Shown one piece after another: positions 1 to 7,498 of a stretch of DNA of 32,803 bases. Source of the stretch: an uncultured Bacteroidales bacterium (GTDB lineage: Bacteria; Bacteroidota; Bacteroidia; Bacteroidales; FEN-979); contig CAIKNA010000029.1 of the NCBI GenBank assembly GCA_903828645.1, positions 1 to 32,803 of the forward strand, read 5' to 3'. The notes below the pieces were generated by a model. That model saw only the letters and a list, made by a program, of their open reading frames with translations, did no database searches and was not told where the DNA came from. A program made the position numbers and the translations under genes. Every line of letters begins with the position of its first letter. Position 1 is the stretch's first letter.

Positions 1-524
1 AAATCTGAGTCTGCCGCAAAAACAACCGGGTCGCGCTTTTTCATGCCAGTTGCGATGCCTGAAGCCTGTTGAAAAAGTTCCTCTGGGTGCCGCTGATGGA
101 GTTCGGCAAAGTAGTTGAGGATGTGCATCCATTCGCGCTTTGAATAGTAGGTTCCGGCGAAGACGGGGCGCTGGTCGGGAAGGGCGATCACGTTCAGTGG
201 CCATCCGCCCCGGCCGCTGGTGGCATAGGCTGCCGCCATGTAAATATGATCGATATCGGGCCGCTCTTCACGGTCCACTTTTACCGACACGAAATCGCGG
301 TTCATGGCGTCGGCCACTTCATCATCTTCAAACGATTCATGCTCCATCACATGGCACCAGTGGCAGGCGGCATATCCGATGCTGATGATCAGCAACTTGT
401 TTCGTTCCCTGGAAATATTCAATGCATCCGCGCCCCATGGACGCCAGTCCACCGGGTTGTATGCATGCTGAAGCAGGTAGGGACTATTTTCTTTTATCAG
501 GTGATTTGGCCGTTTTTCCGTCAT
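1..524 (-). CDS. DUF255 thioredoxin-like protein (YyaL / SPATA20 family), 3' end outside window
   Basis: About 174 residues of the N-terminus are visible; the gene runs off the left edge. The product begins MTEKRPNHLIKENSPYLLQH, followed by NPVDW and CHWCHVMEHESFED, the hallmark of the DUF255 thioredoxin-like domain. The CxxC pair is C54/C57, and VDREERPDID and GGWPLNV follow. Full-length family members are usually near 700 residues, with an N-terminal thioredoxin fold and a C-terminal glycoside-hydrolase-like (alpha/alpha toroid) half that would lie outside this window. The biochemical role of the family is poorly defined; the cytosol is likely because no signal peptide is seen. The start codon lies inside the 3' end of udk, giving a 41-nt overlap in a different frame, so the gene is probably translationally coupled and the last visible member of the operon. 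Family assignment is firm; function is not. Confidence 0.9.
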   Translation of the reverse strand, partial: MTEKRPNHLIKENSPYLLQHAYNPVDWRPWGADALNISRERNKLLIISIGYAACHWCHVMEHESFEDDEVADAMNRDFVSVKVDREERPDIDHIYMAAAYATSGRGGWPLNVIALPDQRPVFAGTYYSKREWMHILNYFAELHQRHPEELFQQASGIATGMKKRDPVVFAADSD

Positions 525-1143
525 GTTGTCCATCGCGGTTGATGTGCGTTTTAATCCGGGAGGAGAGAATGTCGATCGCGACCTTGTTCTGTCCGCCCTG
601 GGGCACAATGATATCAGCATAACGTTTTGTAGGCTCAATAAATTGCAGGTGCATGGGTTTCACGAAACTGTCGTAATGTTCGAGCACCTGTTGAAACGAA
701 CGGCCTCTCTCTTCCAGGTCGCGGCGGATGATGCGCATCAGGCGGTCATCACCGTCGGCATCCACAAAAACCTTGATGTCCATTTTTTTCCGAAGGCGCG
801 GGTTGCTCAGGATGAGAATTCCCTCCACAATGATGACCTGTGCGGGATTCACGATGACCGTTTCCTTTGAACGGGCGCAGGTAACATAGGAATAGATGGG
901 CATTTCAATATGGCTTCCTGTCTTCAGGATCTCGAGTTGCTTGATGAGCAGGCCCCATTCGATAGAGGTAGGGTGGTCGAAATTGATCTTTGCGCGCTCT
1001 TCGGCCGATTTATGGCCATTGTCCTTGTAATAGGCATCCTGCGGAATAACGGTTACCGCATCTTTGGGCAGGTGCTTGATCACCTGCTTGACTACAGTTG
1101 ATTTTCCTGAACCGGATCCACCGGCAATTCCAATGATCAGCAT
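484..1143 (-). CDS. udk: Uridine kinase (uridine/cytidine phosphorylation)
   Basis: This 219-residue product matches the usual length of bacterial uridine kinase, which phosphorylates uridine and cytidine to UMP and CMP in pyrimidine salvage. The Walker A P-loop GGSGSGKST is at residues 8-16. DAYYKD, FDHPTSIEW, VEGILIL and IRRDLEERGRS follow, all typical of the family. I chose the ATG at 1143, which gives MLIIGIAGGSGSGKST; the frame stays open 15 codons upstream, but that extension overlaps mmdB and does not look like protein in this family. The gene begins 4 nt after the mmdB stop and ends inside the DUF255 gene. It is probably carried as a housekeeping passenger in the methylmalonyl-CoA decarboxylase operon. 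The C-terminus, from about residue 205, is polar and lysine-rich, and is the part overlapped by the next gene. Confidence 0.95.
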   Translation of the reverse strand: MLIIGIAGGSGSGKSTVVKQVIKHLPKDAVTVIPQDAYYKDNGHKSAEERAKINFDHPTSIEWGLLIKQLEILKTGSHIEMPIYSYVTCARSKETVIVNPAQVIIVEGILILSNPRLRKKMDIKVFVDADGDDRLMRIIRRDLEERGRSFQQVLEHYDSFVKPMHLQFIEPTKRYADIIVPQGGQNKVAIDILSSRIKTHINRDGQHDGKTAKSPDKRK

Positions 1144-1147
1144 CGTT

Positions 1148-2329
1148 TTATAATAAGAAACCCAATAACAACCCGGCTGTAATCGCACTTCCGATCAAAC
1201 CCGCAATATTCGGCGCCATGGCGTGTCCGATGAGGTGGTTGGTAGGATCTTCCTTCAATCCCATTTCATGCGCAATACGGGCGCTGTCGGGAACTGCGGC
1301 AACACCTGCGGCACCTACGAGCGGATTGATGCGGTTTTCCTTTTTAAGAAAAATGTTCATCACCTTGGCAAATATGATTCCGCCGGCGGTTGCCACCATA
1401 AAGGCAATGGCCCCGAGCACAAAGATAAGAATTGATTCCCATTTTAAAAAAACATCGGCCTGCGTGGAGGCTCCGACCGTCAAACCAATCAATATCAGCA
1501 CAATGTCGATAAGAATGGTACTGGCAGTGGTGGCCAGTTGTTTGGTGAGGCCCGATTCTTTCAGGATATTTCCAAAAAAGAACATCCCAAGAAGCGGGAG
1601 TGAGGCAGGTGCCACAAATGCACTCAGCAGCAAACCAAGCAACGGAAATAATATCTTCTCAAACTTACTGACGGTTCTCGGTGGCTTCATCCTGATAAGG
1701 CGCTCCTTTTTCGTGGTAAGCAGCTTCATGATGGGCGGCTGGATTACCGGTACCAGCGACATGTAGATATAGGCGGCAATGGCGATCGGACCGATGAGGT
1801 TCTGAATAGCCATACCCTTTCCCGAGGCATGCAAACCATTGGCAAGCTGCGAGGTAAGAAAAATGGCCGTATTGCCGTCGGCCCCGCCGATTATGGCGAT
1901 AGCGGTCGATTCGGCCATGGGGAAACCAAACACCATGGCCCCCAGGAAAGTCACAAAGATACCCACCTGCGCCGCAGCGCCCAGCAACATCAGTTTCGGG
2001 TTGGAGATAAGCGGCGAAAGGTCTGTCATGGCGCCAAGACCGAGAAAAATCAAGGCCGGGTAAATTCCTTTCAACACCCCGAAAAACAGGTAATTCAGCA
2101 CGCTTCCTTCCTGGTATATGCCCGGGTGGTAGGCTGCCTCGTGCAAAAACGGGATGTTTCCCAGGATGACTCCCATTCCAAGCGGGATCAGCAGCAGGGG
2201 TTTATAACTGTACCGGATGGCCAGAAAAACCAGCACAATGCCAACCATGATCATGATCATGTTTCCCCAGGTTGCATTGTGAAAACCGGTATCTTCCCAA
2301 AGGCCGGCTAATGTTTGCAGTGTATCCAT
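1148..2329 (-). CDS. mmdB: Sodium-translocating decarboxylase beta subunit (methylmalonyl-CoA decarboxylase type)
   Basis: This 393-residue polytopic membrane protein is the ion-pumping subunit that couples decarboxylation of carboxybiotin to Na+ export. Many hydrophobic segments run from about residue 25 to the end. The conserved GGADGNTAIF motif carries D151, the position implicated in Na+ and proton handling in the OadB family. The characteristic C-terminal block GAAGVAAVPDSARI...HAMAPNIAGLIGSA is present at about 340-385. OadB, MmdB and GcdB cannot be separated reliably by sequence alone; the linked mce gene favours methylmalonyl-CoA as substrate. It sits 2 nt after the biotin-carrier stop codon. 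Length is slightly short of the roughly 430 residues of OadB, but typical of this group. Confidence 0.93.
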   Translation of the reverse strand: MDTLQTLAGLWEDTGFHNATWGNMIMIMVGIVLVFLAIRYSYKPLLLIPLGMGVILGNIPFLHEAAYHPGIYQEGSVLNYLFFGVLKGIYPALIFLGLGAMTDLSPLISNPKLMLLGAAAQVGIFVTFLGAMVFGFPMAESTAIAIIGGADGNTAIFLTSQLANGLHASGKGMAIQNLIGPIAIAAYIYMSLVPVIQPPIMKLLTTKKERLIRMKPPRTVSKFEKILFPLLGLLLSAFVAPASLPLLGMFFFGNILKESGLTKQLATTASTILIDIVLILIGLTVGASTQADVFLKWESILIFVLGAIAFMVATAGGIIFAKVMNIFLKKENRINPLVGAAGVAAVPDSARIAHEMGLKEDPTNHLIGHAMAPNIAGLIGSAITAGLLLGFLL

Positions 2330-2331
2330 GG

Positions 2332-2763
2332 TTATGCTATTTCTACTAAAACATCATTCTGCGCCACTGCCTGTCCCGGTTTCACCAGGACAGTCTTAAC
2401 AACCCCGTCTTTTTCCGAGAGGACATTGTTCTCCATTTTCATTGCCTCCATGGTCAAAAGTTTTTGCCCGAGCGTCACTTTATCGCCCGGTTTTACAAGA
2501 ACGGTGATGATGGTGCCCGGAAGAGGAGCCCTCACTGCTAAATTGGTTGTTTGCGAGGGAGTCCTTGGGATCTTTGACTCCTTTGGCGTGGGTTTCGGAG
2601 CTTCAGCCCTGACCAGGGTAGGCGTTTTGGTCATCTTCAGGTCCTTCTGAACATCCACATCGTATTGTGTTCCGTTTACTTCGATCTTCGCAATGTTCTC
2701 TTCAAATCCAAGTACTTCTACCTCGTAGGCATTGCCGTTGATGACAAATTTGAATTTTTTCAT
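2332..2763 (-). CDS. Biotin carboxyl carrier subunit of the decarboxylase
   Basis: This 143-residue protein has three visible parts. Residues 1-45 form a small beta-rich N-terminal domain (KFVINGNAYEVEV). Residues 46-75 form a Pro/Thr/Ser/Lys linker. Residues 76-143 form a biotinyl/lipoyl domain. The biotin attachment site is EAMKMEN with K109 as the biotinylated lysine, followed by the expected turn and ...VLVEIA end. It carries CO2 on biotin from the carboxyltransferase (mmdA) to the membrane pump (mmdB). In Bacteroidota this protein is often annotated as a biotin/lipoyl-binding or acetyl-CoA carboxylase carrier protein; no biotin carboxylase is encoded in the visible operon, so a role in decarboxylation is inferred. 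It begins 3 nt after the oadG-like gene. Confidence 0.93.
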   Translation of the reverse strand: MKKFKFVINGNAYEVEVLGFEENIAKIEVNGTQYDVDVQKDLKMTKTPTLVRAEAPKPTPKESKIPRTPSQTTNLAVRAPLPGTIITVLVKPGDKVTLGQKLLTMEAMKMENNVLSEKDGVVKTVLVKPGQAVAQNDVLVEIA

Positions 2764-2766
2764 GGG

Positions 2767-3138
2767 TTACCAGTGTTTCATTGTATTCCAGATTCCATAT
2801 ATTTTTGAATTCCACGGGGAGTATGTTTTAGACACTTTCCGGATGGTCATGACATATTTTTCCTCATCGTGCAATTCGGAAAAGAACAGGTAAAGTGCGG
2901 CGGCAATTGCGGCATTTTCCTCCCCGGTCATCACCACTTTGACCGGCTCTTCCTTGTCGCTGCTTTTCTGATCGGCAAGCCGGCGTTTGGCAAGAAAATC
3001 CTGGATCGTATGCAGTCGCGAGAAAAAGTAGGCCATGAAGGCCAGGGCCAGCAGGACAATGCAGTACCCTGCAATGGCAGTCACCAGGGTAAAGTGATCG
3101 ATCAGCGACAGGTCGAAGGTAATGGCGAGTGTTTTCAT
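2767..3138 (-). CDS. OadG-family small membrane subunit of the Na+-pump decarboxylase
   Basis: This 123-residue protein has one transmembrane segment, about residues 18-40 (VTAIAGYCIVLLALAFMAYF), then a charged cytosolic region and the C-terminal SPWNSKIYGIW motif common in Bacteroidota OadG-like (delta/gamma) subunits. The family anchors the carboxyltransferase and biotin carrier to the membrane beta subunit and helps assemble the complex. Its position between mmdA and the biotin carrier is the usual one. OadG proteins diverge quickly, so the assignment rests on size, topology, the C-terminal motif and gene order together. The gene begins 17 nt after the mmdA stop. Confidence 0.85.
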   Translation of the reverse strand: MKTLAITFDLSLIDHFTLVTAIAGYCIVLLALAFMAYFFSRLHTIQDFLAKRRLADQKSSDKEEPVKVVMTGEENAAIAAALYLFFSELHDEEKYVMTIRKVSKTYSPWNSKIYGIWNTMKHW

Positions 3139-3155
3139 AGATCGGCCGTTTTGTT

Positions 3156-4715
3156 TTATAACGGAATGTTGCTGTGTTTTTTGGGCGGCAGCGAATCCTT
3201 TTTCGTTGAGAGGGTCTGCAGGGCCCTGATAATCCTGAACCTTGTATTCCTGGGTTCGATCACATCGTCGATATACCCGTACTTTGCGGCATCGTATGGG
3301 TTGGCAAACTTGTTTTTATATTCAAGTTCCTTCTCGGTAACATACTTTACCTTTTCCCGTGCATCCTGGATTTCACCGATCTTCTTTCCTTCAAGAATTT
3401 CAATTGCACCTTTGGGGCCCATGACTGCAATTTCAGCCGATGGCCAGGCATAGTTCATATCGGCCCGCAATTGCTTGCAACCCATCACATCGTGCGCTCC
3501 GCCATAGGATTTCCGCAGGGTGATGGTTATTTTGGGGACCGTTGCCTCTCCATAGGCGAATAAAAGTTTCGCGCCATGGATGATGATGCCTCCATACTCC
3601 TGGTTGCTCCCGGGGAGAAAGCCCGGAACATCCACCAGGGTAATGATCGGGATGTTGAAGGCATCGCAGAAACGGACAAACCTGGCGGCTTTGCGGGAAG
3701 CCTCGATATCGAGCACCCCTGCGAGGAAGTTCGGCTGGTTGGCCACGATCCCGCAAGGCATGCCGTTGAATTTTGCAAACCCTACAACGATGTTCTTGGC
3801 ATAATACTGGTGTACCTCGAGAAACTGCTGATCGTCTACAATCCTGTAAATGACATCTTTGACATCATACGGCTGGTTGGGGTTGGCGGGAACAATTTCG
3901 TTGAGCGAATCCTCCAGCCTGTCGATGGGGTCGGTACATTCGGTGGTAATGGGATCTTCCAGGTTGTTCTGCGGAAGATATTCCAGCAGTTTGCGGATCA
4001 GCATGATCCCCTCATCTTCATTGGCCGAACGAAAATGGGCAACGCCCGATTTGGTCGAATGAATCGAAGCTCCCCCAAGGTCTTCCGTCGTGATGTCTTC
4101 CCCGGTCACCGTCTTGGTTACCTTTGGACCCGTCACGAACATGTAGCTTGAATTTTCACTCATCACCACAAAATCGGTTAGGGCAGGGGAGTACACCGCC
4201 CCACCCGCGCAGGGGCCGAAAATAGCCGAGATCTGCGGTACGACGCCTGAAGCTGCAATGTTCCTCATGAAGATCTCGGCATATCCTGCCAGGGAATTCA
4301 CCCCTTCCTGGATCCTGGCCCCGCCGCTGTCGTTGATCCCGATCACCGGCGCCCCGACCTTTACAGCCTGGTCCATGATCTTGCAGATTTTGCGGGCAAA
4401 AGTCTCGGACAATGAACCGCCGAAAACCGTGAAATCTTGTGAAAATATGAAAACAACGCGCCCGTCAATGGTTCCGCGACCCGTTATAACACCATCGCCA
4501 AGATAAAGTTCGTTTTCCAGTCCGAAATCGGTGCAACGATGAGTGACAAACATGTCGTACTCCTCAAAACTTCCTTCGTCAAGAAGTTTTTCAATGCGCT
4601 CGCGGGCTGTAAATTTCCCCTTTTTGTGCTGCGACCGGATGCGTTCTTCACCTCCGCCCAGCTTAGCTTTCTCACGCTTCTCGAGTAATTCGGATATTTT
4701 ATTTTCGTTAGCCAT
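3156..4715 (-). CDS. mmdA: Methylmalonyl-CoA decarboxylase alpha / acyl-CoA carboxylase carboxyltransferase subunit
   Basis: This 519-residue product has the two crotonase-like halves of the biotin-dependent carboxyltransferase family. The N-half carries GGARIQEGV and [17 protein letters not shown]; the C-half carries [24 protein letters not shown] and [10 protein letters not shown]. The protein transfers CO2 from methylmalonyl-CoA to biotin, releasing propionyl-CoA. Sequence alone cannot exclude propionyl-CoA carboxylase beta, but the neighbours (mce upstream; oadG-like, biotin carrier and mmdB downstream; no biotin carboxylase) argue for a decarboxylase. I chose the ATG at 4715 ([14 protein letters not shown]), 13 nt after the mce stop; an in-frame ATG at 4760 would overlap mce and adds a non-homologous 15-residue stretch. 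Confidence 0.93.
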   Translation of the reverse strand: MANENKISELLEKREKAKLGGGEERIRSQHKKGKFTARERIEKLLDEGSFEEYDMFVTHRCTDFGLENELYLGDGVITGRGTIDGRVVFIFSQDFTVFGGSLSETFARKICKIMDQAVKVGAPVIGINDSGGARIQEGVNSLAGYAEIFMRNIAASGVVPQISAIFGPCAGGAVYSPALTDFVVMSENSSYMFVTGPKVTKTVTGEDITTEDLGGASIHSTKSGVAHFRSANEDEGIMLIRKLLEYLPQNNLEDPITTECTDPIDRLEDSLNEIVPANPNQPYDVKDVIYRIVDDQQFLEVHQYYAKNIVVGFAKFNGMPCGIVANQPNFLAGVLDIEASRKAARFVRFCDAFNIPIITLVDVPGFLPGSNQEYGGIIIHGAKLLFAYGEATVPKITITLRKSYGGAHDVMGCKQLRADMNYAWPSAEIAVMGPKGAIEILEGKKIGEIQDAREKVKYVTEKELEYKNKFANPYDAAKYGYIDDVIEPRNTRFRIIRALQTLSTKKDSLPPKKHSNIPL

Positions 4716-4728
4716 ATTGATTGGGTTT

Positions 4729-5130
4729 TTATTTACTGCACACTTCGACGAGGACACCATGGGTCGATTTCGGATGGAGGAAGCCGATATTCATTCCTTC
4801 TGCACCTTTCCGTGCAATCTTGTCAATCAGCGTGAGTCCCTGTGTTTCGGCTTCGGCCAGGGCATCTGTTGCGCTGGCAACGGCGAAAGCTATGTGGTGA
4901 ATGCCCTCCCCCTTTTTCTCAAGAAATTTTCCGATCGGTCCTTCCGGATCGGTCGACTCAAGCAACTCGATCTTCGTTTCGCCTACCAGGAAGAATGCGG
5001 TTTTAACCCGCTGATCCTTAACCTCTTCTACATTATAGCACTTTATTCCGAGCAGATTTTCATAATAGGGAATGCTCTCCTCCAGGCTTTTTACGGCTAT
5101 TCCAAGATGTTCAATATGAGATACTTTCAT
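4729..5130 (-). CDS. mce: Methylmalonyl-CoA epimerase
   Basis: This 133-residue vicinal-oxygen-chelate (glyoxalase-like) protein has the usual length for the family. It interconverts (R)- and (S)-methylmalonyl-CoA, linking methylmalonyl-CoA mutase to the decarboxylase. Family signatures are IEHLGIAV (H8), KIELLES (E55), GIHHIAF (H78/H79), and [20 protein letters not shown] (E129), which together supply the expected metal ligands. It is the first gene of the operon. A strong Bacteroidota promoter lies 28 nt upstream, with a 16-bp palindrome between promoter and start codon. The mutase genes are not in the window. Confidence 0.95.
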   Translation of the reverse strand: MKVSHIEHLGIAVKSLEESIPYYENLLGIKCYNVEEVKDQRVKTAFFLVGETKIELLESTDPEGPIGKFLEKKGEGIHHIAFAVASATDALAEAETQGLTLIDKIARKGAEGMNIGFLHPKSTHGVLVEVCSK

Positions 5131-5138
5131 AATACTAT

Positions 5139-5154
5139 TGTTAATATATTAACA
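5139..5154. promoter_or_regulatory. Perfect 16-bp palindrome, candidate operator
   Basis: The sequence TGTTAATATATTAACA is its own reverse complement. It begins 3 nt downstream of the -7 box of the mce promoter and ends 8 nt before the mce start codon, so it covers the expected transcription start. That position suits a repressor. Its ligand or protein is unknown; the divergent TetR gene is one candidate. The palindrome is plainly visible; the regulatory role is inferred. Confidence 0.5.
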
Positions 5155-5157
5155 GGA

Positions 5158-5188
5158 CAAAGTTAAGTAGTTTTAATGACACTGCAAA
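5158..5188 (-). promoter_or_regulatory. Bacteroidota-type promoter of the mce-mmd operon
   Basis: Reading the minus strand, TTTG (5188-5185) is followed by exactly 19 nt and then TAACTTTG (5165-5158), a perfect match to the Bacteroidota -33/-7 pattern TTTG-N19-TAnnTTTG. The start of mce is 27 nt downstream of the -7 box, giving a leader of about 20 nt. Confidence 0.75.
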
Positions 5189-5262
5189 CATCAAATTATC
5201 ATGTTCTTACAAAGAATTCAAAAAATAAAATAAAAAACTGTATCCATGATTAAAATAAGTTG

Positions 5263-5270
5263 TAATTTTG
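5263..5270 (+). promoter_or_regulatory. Candidate -7 box for the TetR-efflux operon
   Basis: TAATTTTG fits the Bacteroidota -7 consensus TAnnTTTG, 47 nt upstream of the TetR start codon. No TTTG is found at the ideal spacing upstream, so only half of the promoter is supported. Confidence 0.35.
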
Positions 5271-5278
5271 GACCGTTT

Positions 5279-5294
5279 TAGTCGAATAGTCGAA
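5279..5294. repeat. Direct repeat TAGTCGAA x2 in the TetR leader
   Basis: Two adjacent perfect copies of TAGTCGAA lie between the candidate -7 box and the TetR start codon. They may be a regulator-binding site in the 5' leader of the efflux operon, but TetR proteins usually bind inverted rather than direct repeats. Confidence 0.5.
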
Positions 5295-5317
5295 TTTGTA
5301 CTTAAGTTCAACAAAAC

Positions 5318-5932
5318 ATGGAAACTACAATAAAAACGGAGAACATGGCCAAAAAAACTGAAATACGCACCAGGATCCTGAATACGGCCCAGGAGGTTTT
5401 TATACGATACGGGTATGGAAAGGCCACAATGGACGACATCGCCCGGGAGATGGGAAAAGGCAAAAGTTCCATCTATTATTACTTCACCAGCAAGGAGGAC
5501 ATTTTTAAAGAGGTGATCGGGAAAGAACTTCTGTCGATGAAAACCAGGATTTTTAATGAAGTATCAAAACAGGAGGATGCCAGGGAGAAGTTAAAGGTCT
5601 ATGTGGTAGAACGGATGCACGGCCTGAAAAGCCTGAAAGACCTTTACAACGTTCTCAGGACGGAATTTACCGCTCAGCGTGATTATATTGATCAGACACG
5701 GCAGCAAACAGACCAGGAGGAGATCAACATCGTTACGGGGATCCTCGATAAAGGAGTAAAAGACGGCATCTTTCATCTCGAAGACACTGTTTTGACCTCC
5801 ATTGCCATTGTCACAGCCCTCAAGGGAATGGAGATCCCGCTCCTGATCACGGAAACCGGCGGGGACAATTTACTTGAACAGCGGCTCGACAGGCTGCTTG
5901 ATGTGCTCTTTTTTGGCATCATCAAACGCTGA
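5318..5932 (+). CDS. TetR/AcrR-family transcriptional regulator
   Basis: This 204-residue protein has a typical TetR N-terminus: AEVF-type helix 1 (ILNTAQEVFIRYGYGKATMD, residues 20-39) and the helix-turn-helix IAREMGKGKSSIYYYFTSKE (41-60). The C-terminal two-thirds is a divergent ligand-binding, dimerisation domain. It heads a same-strand cluster of a TolC-type outer-membrane factor, an HlyD adaptor and two ABC-2 permeases, so it most likely represses that exporter, and perhaps also the divergent mce operon. An alternative ATG at 5345 (MAKKTEIRTRI) would drop nine residues; both starts leave the DNA-binding domain whole. The next gene begins 22 nt after its stop codon. Confidence 0.93.
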   Translation: METTIKTENMAKKTEIRTRILNTAQEVFIRYGYGKATMDDIAREMGKGKSSIYYYFTSKEDIFKEVIGKELLSMKTRIFNEVSKQEDAREKLKVYVVERMHGLKSLKDLYNVLRTEFTAQRDYIDQTRQQTDQEEINIVTGILDKGVKDGIFHLEDTVLTSIAIVTALKGMEIPLLITETGGDNLLEQRLDRLLDVLFFGIIKR

Positions 5933-5954
5933 TCTGAAGCTCAGGATTTTTAAT

Positions 5955-7466
5955 ATGCTTTTTGAAATGAAACCAATGATAAAAAAGAACACCAGCCTCG
6001 CCATCCTGCCACTCCTCTTAGGTTTGAGTGGTCATGCAGCCAACCCGGTTATTATTAAAAAAATAACATTTGACCAGGCGCGCGAAATTACCTGGCAAAA
6101 CAGTCACGTGCTGAAACAGGTCGATTACCTTCAACTGCAAAAAGACCAGGAGCGCAGGGCTGCCAGGGGCCTTTACTATCCCACAGTAGGCATTATCGCC
6201 AATGCCATGCTCATGTCCGACCCTGTTACCCTCGACCTGACACCTGTAAAGGATGCAATTACACCATTATATAAAACCCTCGGAACCTATGGAAAATTCG
6301 GGGATATTCCCGGCGTTCCCGATGAAGTGGCAACCCAGATGATCCGACAGAAAATGCTGGCCGGGCTGACAGAAATCGAAGGTCAGGACTGGAACCAGGT
6401 AATCCAGAAAAAAGCATTCGGAGTTATTGCCGCAACGATGTCATGGCCACTCTATGCCGGCGGCAAGATCAGGGCAGCCAATAAAGCTGCCTCCATAAAC
6501 CAGCTGGATGTGGTTGAAATCTCGCGGCAGAAGCAGGGTGAACTCATGAGCGAACTGGTTGAACGTTATTATGGCCTTTGCCTGGCTCAGCAAGTTGTTA
6601 CGGTACGCCGGGAGGTTTACAAGGGATTGGAACAACACCTCGACGATGCCTCAAAACTTGAAAAGGAAGGAATGATCTCCAATGCCGATGTGCTTCATGC
6701 AAAAGTCTATCATGCCCAGGCCAGCCGTGAACTGACCAGGTCATTGCAGCAAACGGACATCGTCAGACAGGCCCTGGGAGGAACCATGGCGATCGGAGAC
6801 ACAATCAATATCGAAACACTGTCTAACCTTTTTTATCTCGATTCCATTGAGCCTGAAGCCTATTTTATTCATTTTGCCGCAACAAAAAATCCGCTTCTGA
6901 ACCAGATCGAATCAAAAAAACAACTCTCTGTCCAGGCTTACAATGCCTTGCGGGCCGACTTCTTACCTGCAGTCGCCATGCAGGGCACCTACGATATCGT
7001 GAATAAGGATCTTTCCAACTATGTTCCTGACTGGGAGATCGGGATTGGCCTGAAGTGGACCCTGTTCAACGGGGTCAGCCGCTTTGCAAAAGTAAAAGCA
7101 GCTTCAATACAGACCAAAGAGGTGGAAGAATATGGCCGGAAGGCACAAACCGATGTAACATCCATGATCAACAAGTTGTATCATGAACTGAACATGTACC
7201 GCGACCAGCTGACAGAACTTGCCACCGCAAGAGAGTTTGCCGAAGAATACCTCCGTGCGAGAGAGACGGAATTTCACCAGGAGATGACCAATTCCACCCA
7301 GGTAATCGATGCCAGGCTTGCGCTGGCACAGGTAAAAACAGAGCGGCTGCAGGTGATGTTCAATTATGACGTGACACTTGCAAAACTACTGGAATATGCC
7401 GGCGTACCGGCCGATTTTTCCTCCTATTCCACGAGAACAAACGTAAAAACAGAAAGTTATCAATAA
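5955..7466 (+). CDS. TolC-family outer-membrane efflux protein
   Basis: This protein of about 503 residues forms the outer-membrane channel of a tripartite exporter. A signal peptide is visible (KKNTSLAILPLLLGLSGHAA). Two long alpha-helical OEP halves follow, with ITFDQAREITWQNSHVLKQ near the start of the first, and repeated heptad-rich stretches at about 170-300 and 390-480. I chose the ATG at 5955 because AGGA lies 8 nt upstream and the signal peptide follows; ATG codons at 5967 and 5976 are close alternatives. The frame is open back to 5874 inside the TetR gene, but that extension is not protein-like for this family. It precedes the HlyD gene by 32 nt. Confidence 0.92.
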   Translation: MLFEMKPMIKKNTSLAILPLLLGLSGHAANPVIIKKITFDQAREITWQNSHVLKQVDYLQLQKDQERRAARGLYYPTVGIIANAMLMSDPVTLDLTPVKDAITPLYKTLGTYGKFGDIPGVPDEVATQMIRQKMLAGLTEIEGQDWNQVIQKKAFGVIAATMSWPLYAGGKIRAANKAASINQLDVVEISRQKQGELMSELVERYYGLCLAQQVVTVRREVYKGLEQHLDDASKLEKEGMISNADVLHAKVYHAQASRELTRSLQQTDIVRQALGGTMAIGDTINIETLSNLFYLDSIEPEAYFIHFAATKNPLLNQIESKKQLSVQAYNALRADFLPAVAMQGTYDIVNKDLSNYVPDWEIGIGLKWTLFNGVSRFAKVKAASIQTKEVEEYGRKAQTDVTSMINKLYHELNMYRDQLTELATAREFAEEYLRARETEFHQEMTNSTQVIDARLALAQVKTERLQVMFNYDVTLAKLLEYAGVPADFSSYSTRTNVKTESYQ

Positions 7467-7498
7467 TCCTTATCCGATTTTCAGAAAAACAACAGGTC

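Noticed and set aside
1218-1766. Plus-strand frame of 182 codons opposite mmdB
   Set aside because: Lies wholly antisense to a clearly recognised membrane subunit; no domain or ribosome-binding evidence.
2869-4151. Plus-strand frames (194 and 191 codons) opposite the oadG-like and mmdA genes
   Set aside because: Shadows of conserved coding sequence on the other strand; no family motif.
3156-4715. Propionyl-CoA carboxylase beta instead of a decarboxylase subunit
   Set aside because: No biotin carboxylase is in the visible operon, whereas the membrane pump and epimerase are; decarboxylase is the simpler reading, though sequence alone does not settle it.
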